A stretch of DNA of 64,000 bases from Sva-07 sp963728195 (GTDB taxonomy: Bacteria > Actinomycetota > Acidimicrobiia > Acidimicrobiales > Ilumatobacteraceae): contig CAVSIX010000014.1 in assembly GCA_963728195.1 (NCBI GenBank), positions 1 through 64,000 of the forward strand, given 5' to 3'. Under the pieces are notes generated by a model. It did not search any database. It was not told where the DNA came from and saw only the letters and a program-made list of their open reading frames with translations. The first letter of the stretch is position 1. Every line of letters begins with the position of its first letter. Made by a program: the position numbers and the translations under genes. Shown here piece after piece: positions 51,913 through 61,145 of the stretch.

Positions 51913-54204
51913 GTGGCCGGCAGCATCCTGGGGACCCGAGTACAGCGCAAGGAAGATCCCAAGTTCCTCACGACCGGCGGCATGTACGTCGACGACCTCC
52001 ACGAGGACGTCCTCACCGGCGCACTCCACGTCGTGTACGCCCGCTCGGCGGTCGCCCACGGCACGATCCTGTCGATCGACGTCGACGGAGCGAAGGACAT
52101 GCCGGGCGTCGTCGCAGTGTTCACCGCCGAGTCGCTCGCTCTCGAGCCGGTGCCGTCGGCGTTCAATCCCACCGTGGCCCGCACGCTGCTCGCGAGCGAC
52201 AAGGTCCGCTTCGTCGGCGAACCGGTCGCCGCGATCGTCGCCGAGACACTCGCCCAGGCCACCGACGCCGCCGAGATGGTGTTCGTCGACGTCGACTTCC
52301 TCCCGGCGCTCATCGACATCGAGGCGTCGATGGCGTCGGAGACGTTGATCTTCGAGGCCGCCGGTTCGAACGCCGTGTTCGACACCACCGCGCTCGGCAT
52401 GCCCGAGAACACCGCCACCGACGACTACTTCGCCGACTGCGAGGTCGTCGTCACCGGACGCTTCCTCAACCAGCGGGTCGCACCCTGTCCGTTGGAGGTT
52501 CGCGGTTCGGCGGCCGCGTGGGTCGACGGGCGCCTGCACCAGTGGCTCTCCACGCAGCACGCCCAGGGCGTCAAAGCGCCGATCGCGACGGCCAACGGCG
52601 TGGAACCCGACCAGGTCCGCGTCATCACGCCCGACGTCGGCGGAGCGTTCGGCGCGAAGATCGGCACCTACCCCGAAGAGATGCTCCTCGGCCCGATCTC
52701 GAAGGCACTCGGGCGGCCGGTCCGTTGGCGCGAGACGCGAAGCGAATCGATGATGAACATGGGCCACGGCCGCGCCCAGCTGCAGTACGTCACCATCGGT
52801 GGCACCCGTGAGGGCAAGGTCACCCATTACCAGCTGCACCTGTTCCAGGACGCCGGTGGGTTCATGGACGTCGGCGGCGTGCTCGGCTTCGCGATGACCC
52901 GCCCGATGGCCCAGGCGGTGTACGACATCGCGAACGTCGAGTGCCGTGCCACGACCGTGCTGACCAACACGACCCCGACCGTGCCCTACCGGGGCGCCGG
53001 CCGTCCCGAGGCGACCGCCGCTGCCGAACGGGCGATGGATCTGTTCGCCGCGGAGATCGGCAAGGATGCCGCCGAGGTTCGCCGCATGAACCTCATCCCG
53101 AAGTTCCTCGAGCCGCACGCCACCGCGATCGGCCACACCTACGACGTCGGTGACTACGAAGGTGCGCTCGACAAGGCGCTCGAGGCAGCGGGCTATGGCG
53201 ACCTCCGCGCCGAGCAGGCACGACGCCGGGAAGCCGGCGACGACAAGCAGCTCGGTATCGGCGTCAGCGTCTACGTCGAGATCACCGGCGGCGTCGATCC
53301 GATGGGCGAGGCGGCCAAGATCGAGGTGCAGGACGACGGATCCGCGCTCGTGTACACCGGCACATCGCCGCACGGCCAGGGCCATGACACGTCGTGGTCG
53401 ATGATCGCGAGCGACCAGACCGGCATCCCGATGGACCAGATCACGTTGATCTGGGGCGACACCGACCTGGTGCCCGAGGGCGGCGGGACGATGGGGTCGC
53501 GCTCACTGCAGGTCGGAGGCGTGGCGGTCAACAAGGCGTCGATCGAACTGGTCGAGAAGGCCCAGAAACTGGCGGCCTCGCTGCTGGAGGCCGACGAGGC
53601 CGACATCGTGCTCGACAAGGACCACGGCGCATTCCACGTCGCCGGCACACCGGCGGTGTCGAAGACCTGGGCCGACCTCGCCGTCGCCGCCAAGAGCCAG
53701 GGTGACGAGCTGACGATCGACACCCGCTTCGACGCCGGGCAGGCGACGTTCCCGTTCGGCGCTCACGTCGCAGTCGTCGAGGTCGACACCGCCACGGGCC
53801 ACGTGCGCCACCTCCGTCAGGTCGCGTGCGATGACGCCGGCCGGGTGGTCAATCCGATGCTCCTCGACGGCCAGATCCACGGCGGCATCGCCCAGGGCAC
53901 GGCGCAGGCGCTGCTCGAAGAGGTCCGCTACGACGAGGACGGCAACCCGGTCACGTCGAACCTCGCCGACTACGGGATGATCTCGGCCACCGAGCTGCCG
54001 AGCTTCGAGGTGATCCACATGGAGACTCCGACGTTCGTCAACCCGCTCGGCGCCAAGGGCATCGGCGAGTCCGGCACGATCGGTTCGACACCTGCCGTCC
54101 AGTCGGCGGTGATCGACGCCGTGAGCCACCTCGGCGTCCGCCACATCGACATGCCCGCCACCGCCGAGAAGGTCTGGCGAGCCATCCAATCCGCGACGAC
54201 CTGA
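51913..54204 (+). CDS. Form II CoxL-like molybdenum hydroxylase large subunit (orphan)
   Basis: 763 residues from the GTG at 51913 after AAGGGGG. Two-part aldehyde oxidase/xanthine dehydrogenase fold: GTRVQRKEDPKFLTTGGMYVDD, VRFVGEPVAAIVAE, DVGGAFGAKIG, active-site PYRGAGRPE (358-366), SPHGQGHDTSW, MGSRSLQVGG and the C-terminal GAKGIGESGTIG. The Cys of true form I CO dehydrogenase (AYRCSFR) is missing, so the substrate is probably not CO. No medium or small subunit lies beside it; the set at 57240-61058 is 3 kb away. Confidence 0.9.
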   Translation: MAGSILGTRVQRKEDPKFLTTGGMYVDDLHEDVLTGALHVVYARSAVAHGTILSIDVDGAKDMPGVVAVFTAESLALEPVPSAFNPTVARTLLASDKVRFVGEPVAAIVAETLAQATDAAEMVFVDVDFLPALIDIEASMASETLIFEAAGSNAVFDTTALGMPENTATDDYFADCEVVVTGRFLNQRVAPCPLEVRGSAAAWVDGRLHQWLSTQHAQGVKAPIATANGVEPDQVRVITPDVGGAFGAKIGTYPEEMLLGPISKALGRPVRWRETRSESMMNMGHGRAQLQYVTIGGTREGKVTHYQLHLFQDAGGFMDVGGVLGFAMTRPMAQAVYDIANVECRATTVLTNTTPTVPYRGAGRPEATAAAERAMDLFAAEIGKDAAEVRRMNLIPKFLEPHATAIGHTYDVGDYEGALDKALEAAGYGDLRAEQARRREAGDDKQLGIGVSVYVEITGGVDPMGEAAKIEVQDDGSALVYTGTSPHGQGHDTSWSMIASDQTGIPMDQITLIWGDTDLVPEGGGTMGSRSLQVGGVAVNKASIELVEKAQKLAASLLEADEADIVLDKDHGAFHVAGTPAVSKTWADLAVAAKSQGDELTIDTRFDAGQATFPFGAHVAVVEVDTATGHVRHLRQVACDDAGRVVNPMLLDGQIHGGIAQGTAQALLEEVRYDEDGNPVTSNLADYGMISATELPSFEVIHMETPTFVNPLGAKGIGESGTIGSTPAVQSAVIDAVSHLGVRHIDMPATAEKVWRAIQSATT

Positions 54205-54205
54205 C

Positions 54206-54298
54206 CGTTACGCCAGGGGTCAGACCCCAGGTGTAACGGCCACTCGCCCGCACCAACCCACGATGCGTTACACCTGGGGTCTGACCCCTGGCGTAACG
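54206..54298. repeat. REPIN-like pair of GGGGTCAGACCCC palindromes
   Basis: Two 33-bp units (54206-54238, 54266-54298) that are perfect reverse complements of each other across 27 nt. It starts one base after the preceding stop codon. Confidence 0.95.
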
Positions 54299-54309
54299 AG
54301 AGGAGCGAC

Positions 54310-54867
54310 ATGACCACCACCGAGCATCCACGTACGAGCTTCACCAGCTTCGAGGAGTCGACCGCCGAGGACTGGGCGATCATCGCGCCGCAGTTGGCGA
54401 TCACCCAGTCGTTCGTCGCCGAGCGGGTGATCGAGCTGATGCGCGCCCTGGAGTTCGACCACGGCGGCTTCCCCGTCAACCGCCTCGAACACAGCCTGCA
54501 GACCGCCACCCGGGCCGAGCGCGACGGCCGCGACGACGAGTACGTGCTGTGTGCGTTGCTGCACGACATCGGCGACACGCTCAGCCCGTACAGCCATCCC
54601 GACATCGCGGCGGGCATCCTCAAGCCGTTCGTGTCCGAGGCGAACCACTTCATGGTCAAGCACCACGGCGAGTTCCAGGGCTACTACTTCTGGGACTACA
54701 TCGGCCTCGACAAGAACGCCCGCGACAAGCACCGCGACTCGCCGTACTTCGAGTACACCGAGGAGTTCTGCGCGAAGTACGACCAGACCGCGTTCGACGC
54801 CGACTACGCCAGCAATCCGCTCGAGCACTACGAACCGCTGATCCGCGAGCTGCTGCACGGCCGCTGA
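54310..54867 (+). CDS. HD-domain protein, PhnZ-like
   Basis: 185 residues. The metal motif is H61 (NRLEHSLQTATRAE), H85-D86 (CALLHDIGDTL), H96 (YSHPDIA), then KHHGEFQGYYFWDY. The F-P-V-N-R-L-E-H-S-L-Q start resembles diiron HD oxygenases of the PhnZ type, which cleave organophosphonates, but ordinary phosphohydrolase activity cannot be excluded. It follows the repeat pair and starts with GAGAGGAG upstream. Confidence 0.78.
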   Translation: MTTTEHPRTSFTSFEESTAEDWAIIAPQLAITQSFVAERVIELMRALEFDHGGFPVNRLEHSLQTATRAERDGRDDEYVLCALLHDIGDTLSPYSHPDIAAGILKPFVSEANHFMVKHHGEFQGYYFWDYIGLDKNARDKHRDSPYFEYTEEFCAKYDQTAFDADYASNPLEHYEPLIRELLHGR

Positions 54868-54918
54868 TCGCGGCTCGCCCGCAGCGGCGGGAACCGGTGT
54901 GGCGACGGCGCCAAGGGC

Positions 54919-54924
54919 TACCGT
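54919..54924 (+). promoter_or_regulatory. -10 of a leaderless promoter
   Basis: TACCGT ends 7 nt before the GTG at 54932. Confidence 0.6.
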
Positions 54925-54931
54925 CGGCGGC

Positions 54932-55921
54932 GTGAACGACTCCGCGATCCGCCGGCTGCGACGCGCCGTCGGCATGGTGTTCGCCGTTGTCGTCGTCGGG
55001 GTCATCGGCTACTGGCTCTTCGGGATGAGCCTCACCGATGCCACCTACCAGACGGTCACCACGATCACGACGGTGGGCTTCCGCGAGCTCCAGGACTTCA
55101 ACAATCTCGAGCAATGGTTCACGATCGCCATCATCGTCACCGGTGTCTCGACGGTGCTGTACACCTTCACGTTGGGGGTGCAACTGGTGGTGGAAGGAGA
55201 ACTCGGTAACTTCGTCGGGAGGCGGATGATGGATCGCGAGATCAACAAGATGTCGGGCCACACGATCGTGTGCGGCTGGGGGCGCGTCGGGCGAGCGGTC
55301 GCCGAGGACCTCGTCGAGGCCGGACACGCCGTCGTCGTCGTCGACGTCGATGCCGACCGGGTCGCCGACGTGCCGCACCCCACGATCGTCGGCGACGCCA
55401 CGCTCGACTCGACGCTGCGAGCCGCCGGCATCGACCGCGCGCGGGCGCTGATCGCCGCGCTCGAAGGCGACGCCGAGAACCTGTTCGTCACGCTGTCCGC
55501 GCGGGCGATCGTGCCCGGGCTGTTCATCGTCGCACGGGCCCGCCAGGACGAGAGCGTGCCCAAGCTCGCCAACGCCGGCGCCGACCGGGTCGTCAATCCG
55601 CAGGAACTCGGCGCAGCGCGCATGGCGTCGTTCGTCGCGCGGCCGCACGTGGCGGAGTTCGTCGACGTCGTGATGCACGAACGGTCGCTCGAGTTCCGGA
55701 TGCAGGAGTTCGACGTCCCCGAGGGCTCGCCGCTCGCCGGCCACACCCTGCGCGAAGCCGACCTGCGCAAACGAGCCGGCGTGTTGGTGCTGGCGCTGCG
55801 CCGCGTCGACGGCTCGTTCACGACGAACCCCGACCCCGACATCGTGATCGAACCACATCAGGTGCTGATCGCCGTCGGCACCGACACCGACTTCGACCGC
55901 CTCGACAAGGTGGCACGATGA
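54932..55921 (+). CDS. Potassium channel with TrkA-N (RCK) domain
   Basis: 329 residues. Two membrane helices (MVFAVVVVGVIGYWLF; FTIAIIVTGVSTVLYTFTLG) flank a pore loop with selectivity filter TTVGF (46-50) where TVGYG is usual. The RCK domain begins HTIVCGWGRVGRAVAEDL, with GWGRVG (115-120) for NAD binding, and a TrkA-C-like domain ends the protein. It probably conducts K+ under ligand control. Confidence 0.88.
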   Translation: MNDSAIRRLRRAVGMVFAVVVVGVIGYWLFGMSLTDATYQTVTTITTVGFRELQDFNNLEQWFTIAIIVTGVSTVLYTFTLGVQLVVEGELGNFVGRRMMDREINKMSGHTIVCGWGRVGRAVAEDLVEAGHAVVVVDVDADRVADVPHPTIVGDATLDSTLRAAGIDRARALIAALEGDAENLFVTLSARAIVPGLFIVARARQDESVPKLANAGADRVVNPQELGAARMASFVARPHVAEFVDVVMHERSLEFRMQEFDVPEGSPLAGHTLREADLRKRAGVLVLALRRVDGSFTTNPDPDIVIEPHQVLIAVGTDTDFDRLDKVAR

Positions 55922-55939
55922 ACGGTGGCACGATGAACG

Positions 55940-56662
55940 GTGCCGATGGACGGTGGGCCGGCGGGCGCGCTGCATCACGCTGACGGCCCCACCCACGTAC
56001 TGCTCGACCTCGACGGCACGATCTCGGATTCGTCGCCCGGCATCGCCCGCTCACTGCAGCACGCCTTCGCCGTGTGCGGCTACGAACCGCCGACCGACGA
56101 GGAGGTCCGCACCGTGATCGGGCCGCCCTTCGAGATCGGCCTGCCCGAACTGGGCATCCCCGTCGATGACCTCGAACGTGTCGTCGACGCCTACCGCGAC
56201 CGCTACGAGGACGTCGGGCTGTTCGAGAACACGGTGTATCCCGGCATCGTCGACATGCTCGACGAACTGGCGGCCGCCGGACACACGCTGTCAGTGGCGA
56301 CCGCGAAGCCCGAGCCGACGGCGAAACGGATCATCGAACACTTCGGCCTCACCGACCGCTTCGAGGTCGAGGCCGGTGCCACCATCGAGATCGGGCTGGG
56401 CCGCCGGACGAAGGCCGACGTGATCAACTTCGCGCTGATCGAGTTGCGCCTCGGCCCGTCGGACCTGCGCCGTGTGGTGATGGTGGGCGACCGCAACCAC
56501 GACGTCGAGGGCGCCCACCTCAACGGCATCGACTGCATCGGCGTCACGTGGGGCTTCGGTTCCGCCGAGGAACTCCATGGCGCCGGGGCGGCCGCCGTCG
56601 TCGACACGCCGGGCGAAGTTGCCGCGGCCGTGATGGCGACGTACCGTTCGGTGCGGCCATGA
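55940..56662 (+). CDS. HAD phosphatase, phosphoglycolate phosphatase-like
   Basis: 240 residues. Motif I HVLLDLDGTISDSSPGI, motif II LSVATAKPEPTAKR, and motif IV VVMVGDRNHDVEGAHLNGI with the GVTWGFGS loop place it in the Gph/PpaX group. Start is uncertain between the GTG at 55940 and the ATG at 55946. It overlaps the next gene by ATGA. Confidence 0.87.
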   Translation: MPMDGGPAGALHHADGPTHVLLDLDGTISDSSPGIARSLQHAFAVCGYEPPTDEEVRTVIGPPFEIGLPELGIPVDDLERVVDAYRDRYEDVGLFENTVYPGIVDMLDELAAAGHTLSVATAKPEPTAKRIIEHFGLTDRFEVEAGATIEIGLGRRTKADVINFALIELRLGPSDLRRVVMVGDRNHDVEGAHLNGIDCIGVTWGFGSAEELHGAGAAAVVDTPGEVAAAVMATYRSVRP

Positions 56663-57084
56663 GCACCACCGCCGACCAACCACCGATCCACACGGCGTCG
56701 CCGGCGCCACAGACGGTCGCCGCAGCGTCGTCGTCGGCCGACCGGTTCATGCGGCGCCTCCTGCGTCTCCCCGAGGGACGCACCGCCACCGCCGCCGAAG
56801 CCCGCTCGGCGTTCCAGAAGTCGTTGTTCATCAGCACGTGCCGGTGCCTGCTGATGTACATCATCTTCCCGTTCGTGCTCCCGGCGGTCGGCATCGCACG
56901 CGGTGTCGGGCCGTACATCGGCGTCACGATCGGCGTGCTGGCGATGGTGTCGATCGTCTACAGCATCCGCCGCTTCTGGCGGGCGAACCACTCCAAGCGC
57001 TGGCACTACACGGTGTTCGGCACCGTGATCATCGGCTTCCTCGTCTACCTGGCCGTCAAGGACCTGTCGACGATCCTGTCCTGA
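56659..57084 (+). CDS. Small membrane protein of unknown function
   Basis: 141 residues with about three hydrophobic segments (CLLMYIIFPFVLPAVGI, YIGVTIGVLAMVSIVY, TVFGTVIIGFLVYLAV) and a basic loop. No family is recognised. The ATG overlaps the HAD stop (ATGA), so the two are co-transcribed. Confidence 0.7.
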   Translation: MSTTADQPPIHTASPAPQTVAAASSSADRFMRRLLRLPEGRTATAAEARSAFQKSLFISTCRCLLMYIIFPFVLPAVGIARGVGPYIGVTIGVLAMVSIVYSIRRFWRANHSKRWHYTVFGTVIIGFLVYLAVKDLSTILS

Positions 57085-57239
57085 TCTCGCGCTGCGCCGA
57101 GGCGTGACCGGCGTGGCGTGCGAGTTGCGTCATGCTCGATGTCGACGTGACGACGCCGATGGTGCATGATGGGGAGCCGACACCGTGCGACGGGGTCGCT
57201 CATCCACCACGACATCACTCGACACACTTGGGGGCACCA

Positions 57240-57704
57240 GTGGAGATCACGGTCACCGTCAACGGCACGCAGCACACCCACGACGTGGAGCCGCGCACGC
57301 TGCTCGTGCAGTACATCCGCGAGCACGTCGGCTTGACCGGTACGAACATCGGCTGCGACACGTCGTCGTGTGGCGCCTGTTCGCTCCACCTGAACGGCGA
57401 GGCCGTCAAGAGCTGCACCGTGCTCGCCGTGCAGGCCGACGGCACCGACATCCGCACGATCGAGGGGATGGCCGACGCCGACGGAACCCTGCACCCGATG
57501 CAGCAGGCATTCATGGAGAACCACGGCCTGCAGTGCGGCTACTGCACACCCGGCATGGTGATGGCCGCCACCAGCCTGCTGGAGGAGAATCCGAACCCGA
57601 CCGAGGACGAGGTCCGCATCGGCCTCGAGGGGAACCTCTGTCGCTGCACCGGCTACCACAACATCGTCAAGTCGGTCCTCGCCGCAGCGTCGGCCGGAGC
57701 CTGA
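57240..57704 (+). CDS. coxS: CoxS-like 2Fe-2S subunit of a molybdenum hydroxylase
   Basis: 154 residues. The plant-type cluster ligands are C39, C44, C47 and C59 (GCDTSSCGACSLHLNG), and the second cluster uses C99, C102, C134 and C136 (QCGYCTPGMV; NLCRCTGYHNIV). It passes electrons from the molybdenum site to FAD. GTG at 57240 follows TTGGGGG. It begins the coxS-L-M operon. Confidence 0.95.
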   Translation: MEITVTVNGTQHTHDVEPRTLLVQYIREHVGLTGTNIGCDTSSCGACSLHLNGEAVKSCTVLAVQADGTDIRTIEGMADADGTLHPMQQAFMENHGLQCGYCTPGMVMAATSLLEENPNPTEDEVRIGLEGNLCRCTGYHNIVKSVLAAASAGA

Positions 57705-57710
57705 ACAACC

Positions 57711-57785
57711 AACTGTCACACGGTGCCGGGCCAAACGTGACAGTTCGTGCAACTGTCGCGTCGGACCCGGCACGGTATGACAGAA
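57711..57785. repeat. 75-bp nested palindrome between coxS and coxL
   Basis: Outer arms AACTGTCACACGGTGCCGGG (57711-57730) and CCCGGCACGGTATGACAGAA (57766-57785) pair at 17 of 20 positions. Inside, TGACAGTT pairs with AACTGTCG. It is either another dispersed palindrome or an operator or attenuator inside the operon. Confidence 0.7.
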
Positions 57786-57813
57786 CGAGCGTCGACTGGA
57801 TGGGGGTCCAGAC

Positions 57814-60237
57814 ATGACCATCACGCAAGATCCGACAACCGACACCGGAGTGATCGGCAGCCGTCGATTGCGCAAGGAGGACCCGGTCCTGCTCACGGGC
57901 GAGGCGGTGTTCACCAACGACATGAAGGTGCCGGGTGCGCTGTACATGGCAGTGCTGCGCAGCCCGTACGCCCACGCCCGCATCGTCTCGATCGACACGA
58001 GCGCAGCCGAAGCGATGGCCGGCGTCAGCGCCGTCTACACCGGCGCCGATCTGTCCGACCTGTGGGCCGCACCGATGCCGTGTGCGTGGCCGGTCACCGA
58101 CGACATGTTGAATCCGCCGCACCACCCGATCGCCACCGACACCGTCAACTACGTCGGTGACGGCGTGGCGGTGGTGCTCGCCGAGAGCGATGCGATCGCC
58201 CACGACGCGATCGAGGCGATCGACGTCACCTACGACCCGCTCGAGGCGGTCACCGACCTCGAGGACGCCCTGTCCGACCGGGTCATCGTCCACGCCGACC
58301 TCGGCACGAACTCGTCGTACACCTGGAACCTGCTCGTCGAGGAGACCGACGGCGCCGTCCAGCGGGCGTTCGACGAGGCGACCTACACGGTGACCGAGCG
58401 CTACGTCCAGCAGCGCCTGATCCCGATGGCGATGGAGCCGCGCGCCGTCGTCGCCGTGCCCCAGCCGTTCGGCGGCGACCTCACGCTGTACACCGCCACC
58501 CAGATCCCCCACGTCCTCAAGGTGATGGTCGCCGTCACGCTCGGCGTGCCCGAGCACCAGCTCCGCGTCGTCGCCCCCGCCGTCGGCGGCGGGTTCGGCG
58601 CCAAGCTCGACGTGTACGCCGAGGAACTGCTGTGCGTGGCGCTCGCCCGCAAGCTCGGCACTCCGGTGCGCTGGAACGAGACCCGCTCGGAGAACACCGT
58701 CGCCAGCATCCAGGGTCGGGGCCAGATCCAGCACGTCGAACTCGCCGCCGACTCCAACGGCAAGCTCACCGCCGTGCGCATCCGCCTCACCGCCGACATG
58801 GGCGCCTACCTGCAGCTGATCACGCCCGGCATCCCACTGCTCGGTGCGTTCCTCTACGCCGGCGTCTACGACCTACCCAAGGCCTACGACTTCTCGTGCA
58901 CGGGCGTGTTCACCACGCTCACGCCGACAGATGCCTACCGCGGCGCCGGCCGTCCGGAAGCGACGTACGCGATCGAGCGGGCGATGGATGCGCTGGCCCG
59001 CGAGATCGGCGTCGATCCGATGGAGCTGCGCCGGCGCAACTACATCCGCCCCGAACAGTTCCCCTACGAGGCGTTCACCGGACTCGTGTACGACTCGGGC
59101 GACCACGACAAGGCAGCCACGATCGCCGCCGACCTCATCGACTACGACGGCGTCAGAGCCCGCCAGGCGGCACAGAACGTCGAGGGCTCGACGAAACGTC
59201 TCGGGCTCGGCGTGTCCAGCTATTTCGAGATGTGCGGCCTCGCACCGTCACGGGTGCTCGCCTCGCTCAACTACTCCGCCGGCGGCTGGGAGGCTGCCAC
59301 GGTGCGCATCCTGCCGACCGCCAAGGTGCAGGTCGTCACCGGCACGTCACCGCACGGACAGGGTCACGAGACGGCGTGGTCGATGATCGTCGCCGACAAG
59401 CTGGGCATCGACCCGGCCGACGTCGACGTCCTGCATTCCGACACGGCGATCGCTCCGCTCGGCATGGACACCTACGGGTCGCGGTCGCTGCCCGTCGGCG
59501 GCGTCGCCGTGGCGATGGCGTGCGACAAGGTGATCGAGAAGGCCAAGCAGATCGCCGCCCACCAGATGGAGGCCGACGCGGCCGACCTCGAGTTCGTCGG
59601 CGGCGAGTTCCGGGTGGCCGGCACGCCTTCGAAGTCCACACCGCTGGCTGCGATTGCGTTCGCCGCATTCACCGCCCACGACCTTCCCGACGGTCTCGAG
59701 CCGAACCTCGAGGCCCAGGTCACCTACGACCCGCCGAACTTCTCGTGGCCGTTCGGCACCCACATGTGCCTCGTCGAAGTCGACACCGAGACCGGCGACG
59801 TCGACGTGCTGCAGTACGTCGCGGTCGACGACTGCGGCAACCAGGTCAACCCGCTGATCGTCGAGGGCCAGGTCCACGGTGGCGTCATCCAGGGCCTCGC
59901 CCAGGCGCTGTACGAGGGCGCCGACTACGACTCCGACGGCAACCTGCGCACGTCGACCCTCGCCGACTACCTCGTGCCGGCGGCGAGCGATGTTCCGCCG
60001 ATCACGCTCGGTCATTCCGTCACGCCGTCGCCGACCAATTCGCTCGGCGTGAAGGGCGTCGGCGAAGCTGGCACGATCGGATCAGCACCCGCCGTCATGA
60101 ACGCCATCGTCGACGCCCTGTCCGGGCTCGGCGTGCGCGACGTCGCCATGCCCGCAAGCCCCAACACCGTCTGGAACGCGATCGCGTCCGCTCGAACTTC
60201 CTCGCCCGACAGCACCAACCCCGGAGGCACCAAGTGA
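57814..60237 (+). CDS. coxL: Form II CoxL-like molybdenum hydroxylase large subunit
   Basis: 807 residues. IGSRRLRKEDPVLLTGEAVF, VNYVGDGVAVVLAESD, AVGGGFGAKLDVYAEE, active-site AYRGAGRPE (374-382), SPHGQGHETAW and GSRSLPVGGVAV are present, with C-terminal GVKGVGEAGTIGSAP. AYRGAGR is the form II motif, so a CO dehydrogenase role is uncertain; nicotinate-, purine- or aldehyde-type substrates are possible. It overlaps coxM by GTGA. Confidence 0.94.
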   Translation: MTITQDPTTDTGVIGSRRLRKEDPVLLTGEAVFTNDMKVPGALYMAVLRSPYAHARIVSIDTSAAEAMAGVSAVYTGADLSDLWAAPMPCAWPVTDDMLNPPHHPIATDTVNYVGDGVAVVLAESDAIAHDAIEAIDVTYDPLEAVTDLEDALSDRVIVHADLGTNSSYTWNLLVEETDGAVQRAFDEATYTVTERYVQQRLIPMAMEPRAVVAVPQPFGGDLTLYTATQIPHVLKVMVAVTLGVPEHQLRVVAPAVGGGFGAKLDVYAEELLCVALARKLGTPVRWNETRSENTVASIQGRGQIQHVELAADSNGKLTAVRIRLTADMGAYLQLITPGIPLLGAFLYAGVYDLPKAYDFSCTGVFTTLTPTDAYRGAGRPEATYAIERAMDALAREIGVDPMELRRRNYIRPEQFPYEAFTGLVYDSGDHDKAATIAADLIDYDGVRARQAAQNVEGSTKRLGLGVSSYFEMCGLAPSRVLASLNYSAGGWEAATVRILPTAKVQVVTGTSPHGQGHETAWSMIVADKLGIDPADVDVLHSDTAIAPLGMDTYGSRSLPVGGVAVAMACDKVIEKAKQIAAHQMEADAADLEFVGGEFRVAGTPSKSTPLAAIAFAAFTAHDLPDGLEPNLEAQVTYDPPNFSWPFGTHMCLVEVDTETGDVDVLQYVAVDDCGNQVNPLIVEGQVHGGVIQGLAQALYEGADYDSDGNLRTSTLADYLVPAASDVPPITLGHSVTPSPTNSLGVKGVGEAGTIGSAPAVMNAIVDALSGLGVRDVAMPASPNTVWNAIASARTSSPDSTNPGGTK

Positions 60238-61058
60238 TCCCCGCACCGTTCGACTACGTCCGCGCCGAGTCCGCCGAGGAAGCAATCAGCCTCGTCGGCC
60301 AACACGGTGACGAGGCCAAGTTCATCGCCGGCGGCCACAGCCTCCTGCCGATGATGAAGCTGCGCCTCGCCCAGCCGAGCGTGCTGATCGACATCGGCCG
60401 GCTGTCGGACCTGTCGTACATCCGCGACGAGGGCGACCACGTCGCAATCGGAGCGATGACGCGACACATGGACGTCGAGACGTCCGACGTCCTGAAGCAG
60501 CACGTCCCGCTGCTCGCCCACGCCGCAAGCCACGTCGGCGACCCCCAGGTGCGTCACCGCGGCACGCTCGGGGGCACGATCGCCCACGCCGACCCGGCCT
60601 CCGACCTGCCCGCCACCACGCTGGCGCTCGGTGCCACCTATGTCGCCCAGGGTCCGAACGGCACCCGCGAGATCGCCGCGGCCGACTTCTACCGCACGTT
60701 CTTCGAGTCCGCGCTCGAGCCCGACGAGATCCTCACCGAGATCCGCGTGCCGAAGATGAACGGCGCCGGCTGGAACTTCCAGAAGTTCAACCGTCGTGCC
60801 CAGGACTGGGCGATCGTCGGCGTGGCAGCGTGGCGCAACGGCGACCAGGCCGGCGTCGGGCTCGTCAACATGGGCTCCACCCCGATCCTCGCCACCGGTG
60901 TCGCCGCCGCCATCGCGAGCGGGGCCAGCGCCGCCGATGCCGCCGAACAGGCGGCCGCCGATGCCGACCCGCAGGCCGACCTGAACGCCAGCGTCGAGTA
61001 CCGCCAGCACCTCGCCCGCGTCCTCACCCGCAGGGCGCTCGAAGCCGCCAGTTCCTGA
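60234..61058 (+). CDS. coxM: CoxM-like FAD-binding subunit
   Basis: 274 residues. FDYVRAESAEEAISLVGQHG, the FAD loop FIAGGHSLLPMMKLRL, IGAMTRHMD and HRGTLGGTIAHADPASDLP are the family motifs. GTG at 60234 overlaps the coxL stop and follows CCGGAGG. It completes a three-subunit enzyme with coxS and coxL. Confidence 0.94.
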   Translation: MIPAPFDYVRAESAEEAISLVGQHGDEAKFIAGGHSLLPMMKLRLAQPSVLIDIGRLSDLSYIRDEGDHVAIGAMTRHMDVETSDVLKQHVPLLAHAASHVGDPQVRHRGTLGGTIAHADPASDLPATTLALGATYVAQGPNGTREIAAADFYRTFFESALEPDEILTEIRVPKMNGAGWNFQKFNRRAQDWAIVGVAAWRNGDQAGVGLVNMGSTPILATGVAAAIASGASAADAAEQAAADADPQADLNASVEYRQHLARVLTRRALEAASS

Positions 61059-61072
61059 ATTCGTCGGAAACT

Positions 61073-61115
61073 TGCAGCGATCGTCGCGCCCGAGCGCGAC
61101 GATCGCTGCATTTTT
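61073..61115 (+). terminator. Strong rho-independent terminator after coxM
   Basis: A perfect 16-bp stem TGCAGCGATCGTCGCG (61073-61088) with a 6-nt loop and complement (61095-61110), followed by TTTTT. Confidence 0.9.
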
Positions 61116-61132
61116 CGGGGCGGGGAGGGCCG

Positions 61133-61138
61133 TAACGT
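61133..61138 (+). promoter_or_regulatory. -10 of a leaderless promoter
   Basis: TAACGT ends 7 nt before the ATG at 61146. An in-frame GTG at 61137 overlaps the hexamer and is therefore unlikely to be the start. Confidence 0.6.
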
Positions 61139-61145
61139 GTCGCCG

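Noticed and set aside
51913..54204. True CO dehydrogenase (form I)
   Set aside because: The active-site loop reads PYRGAGR and lacks the Cys of AYRCSFR needed for the Cu-S-Mo centre.
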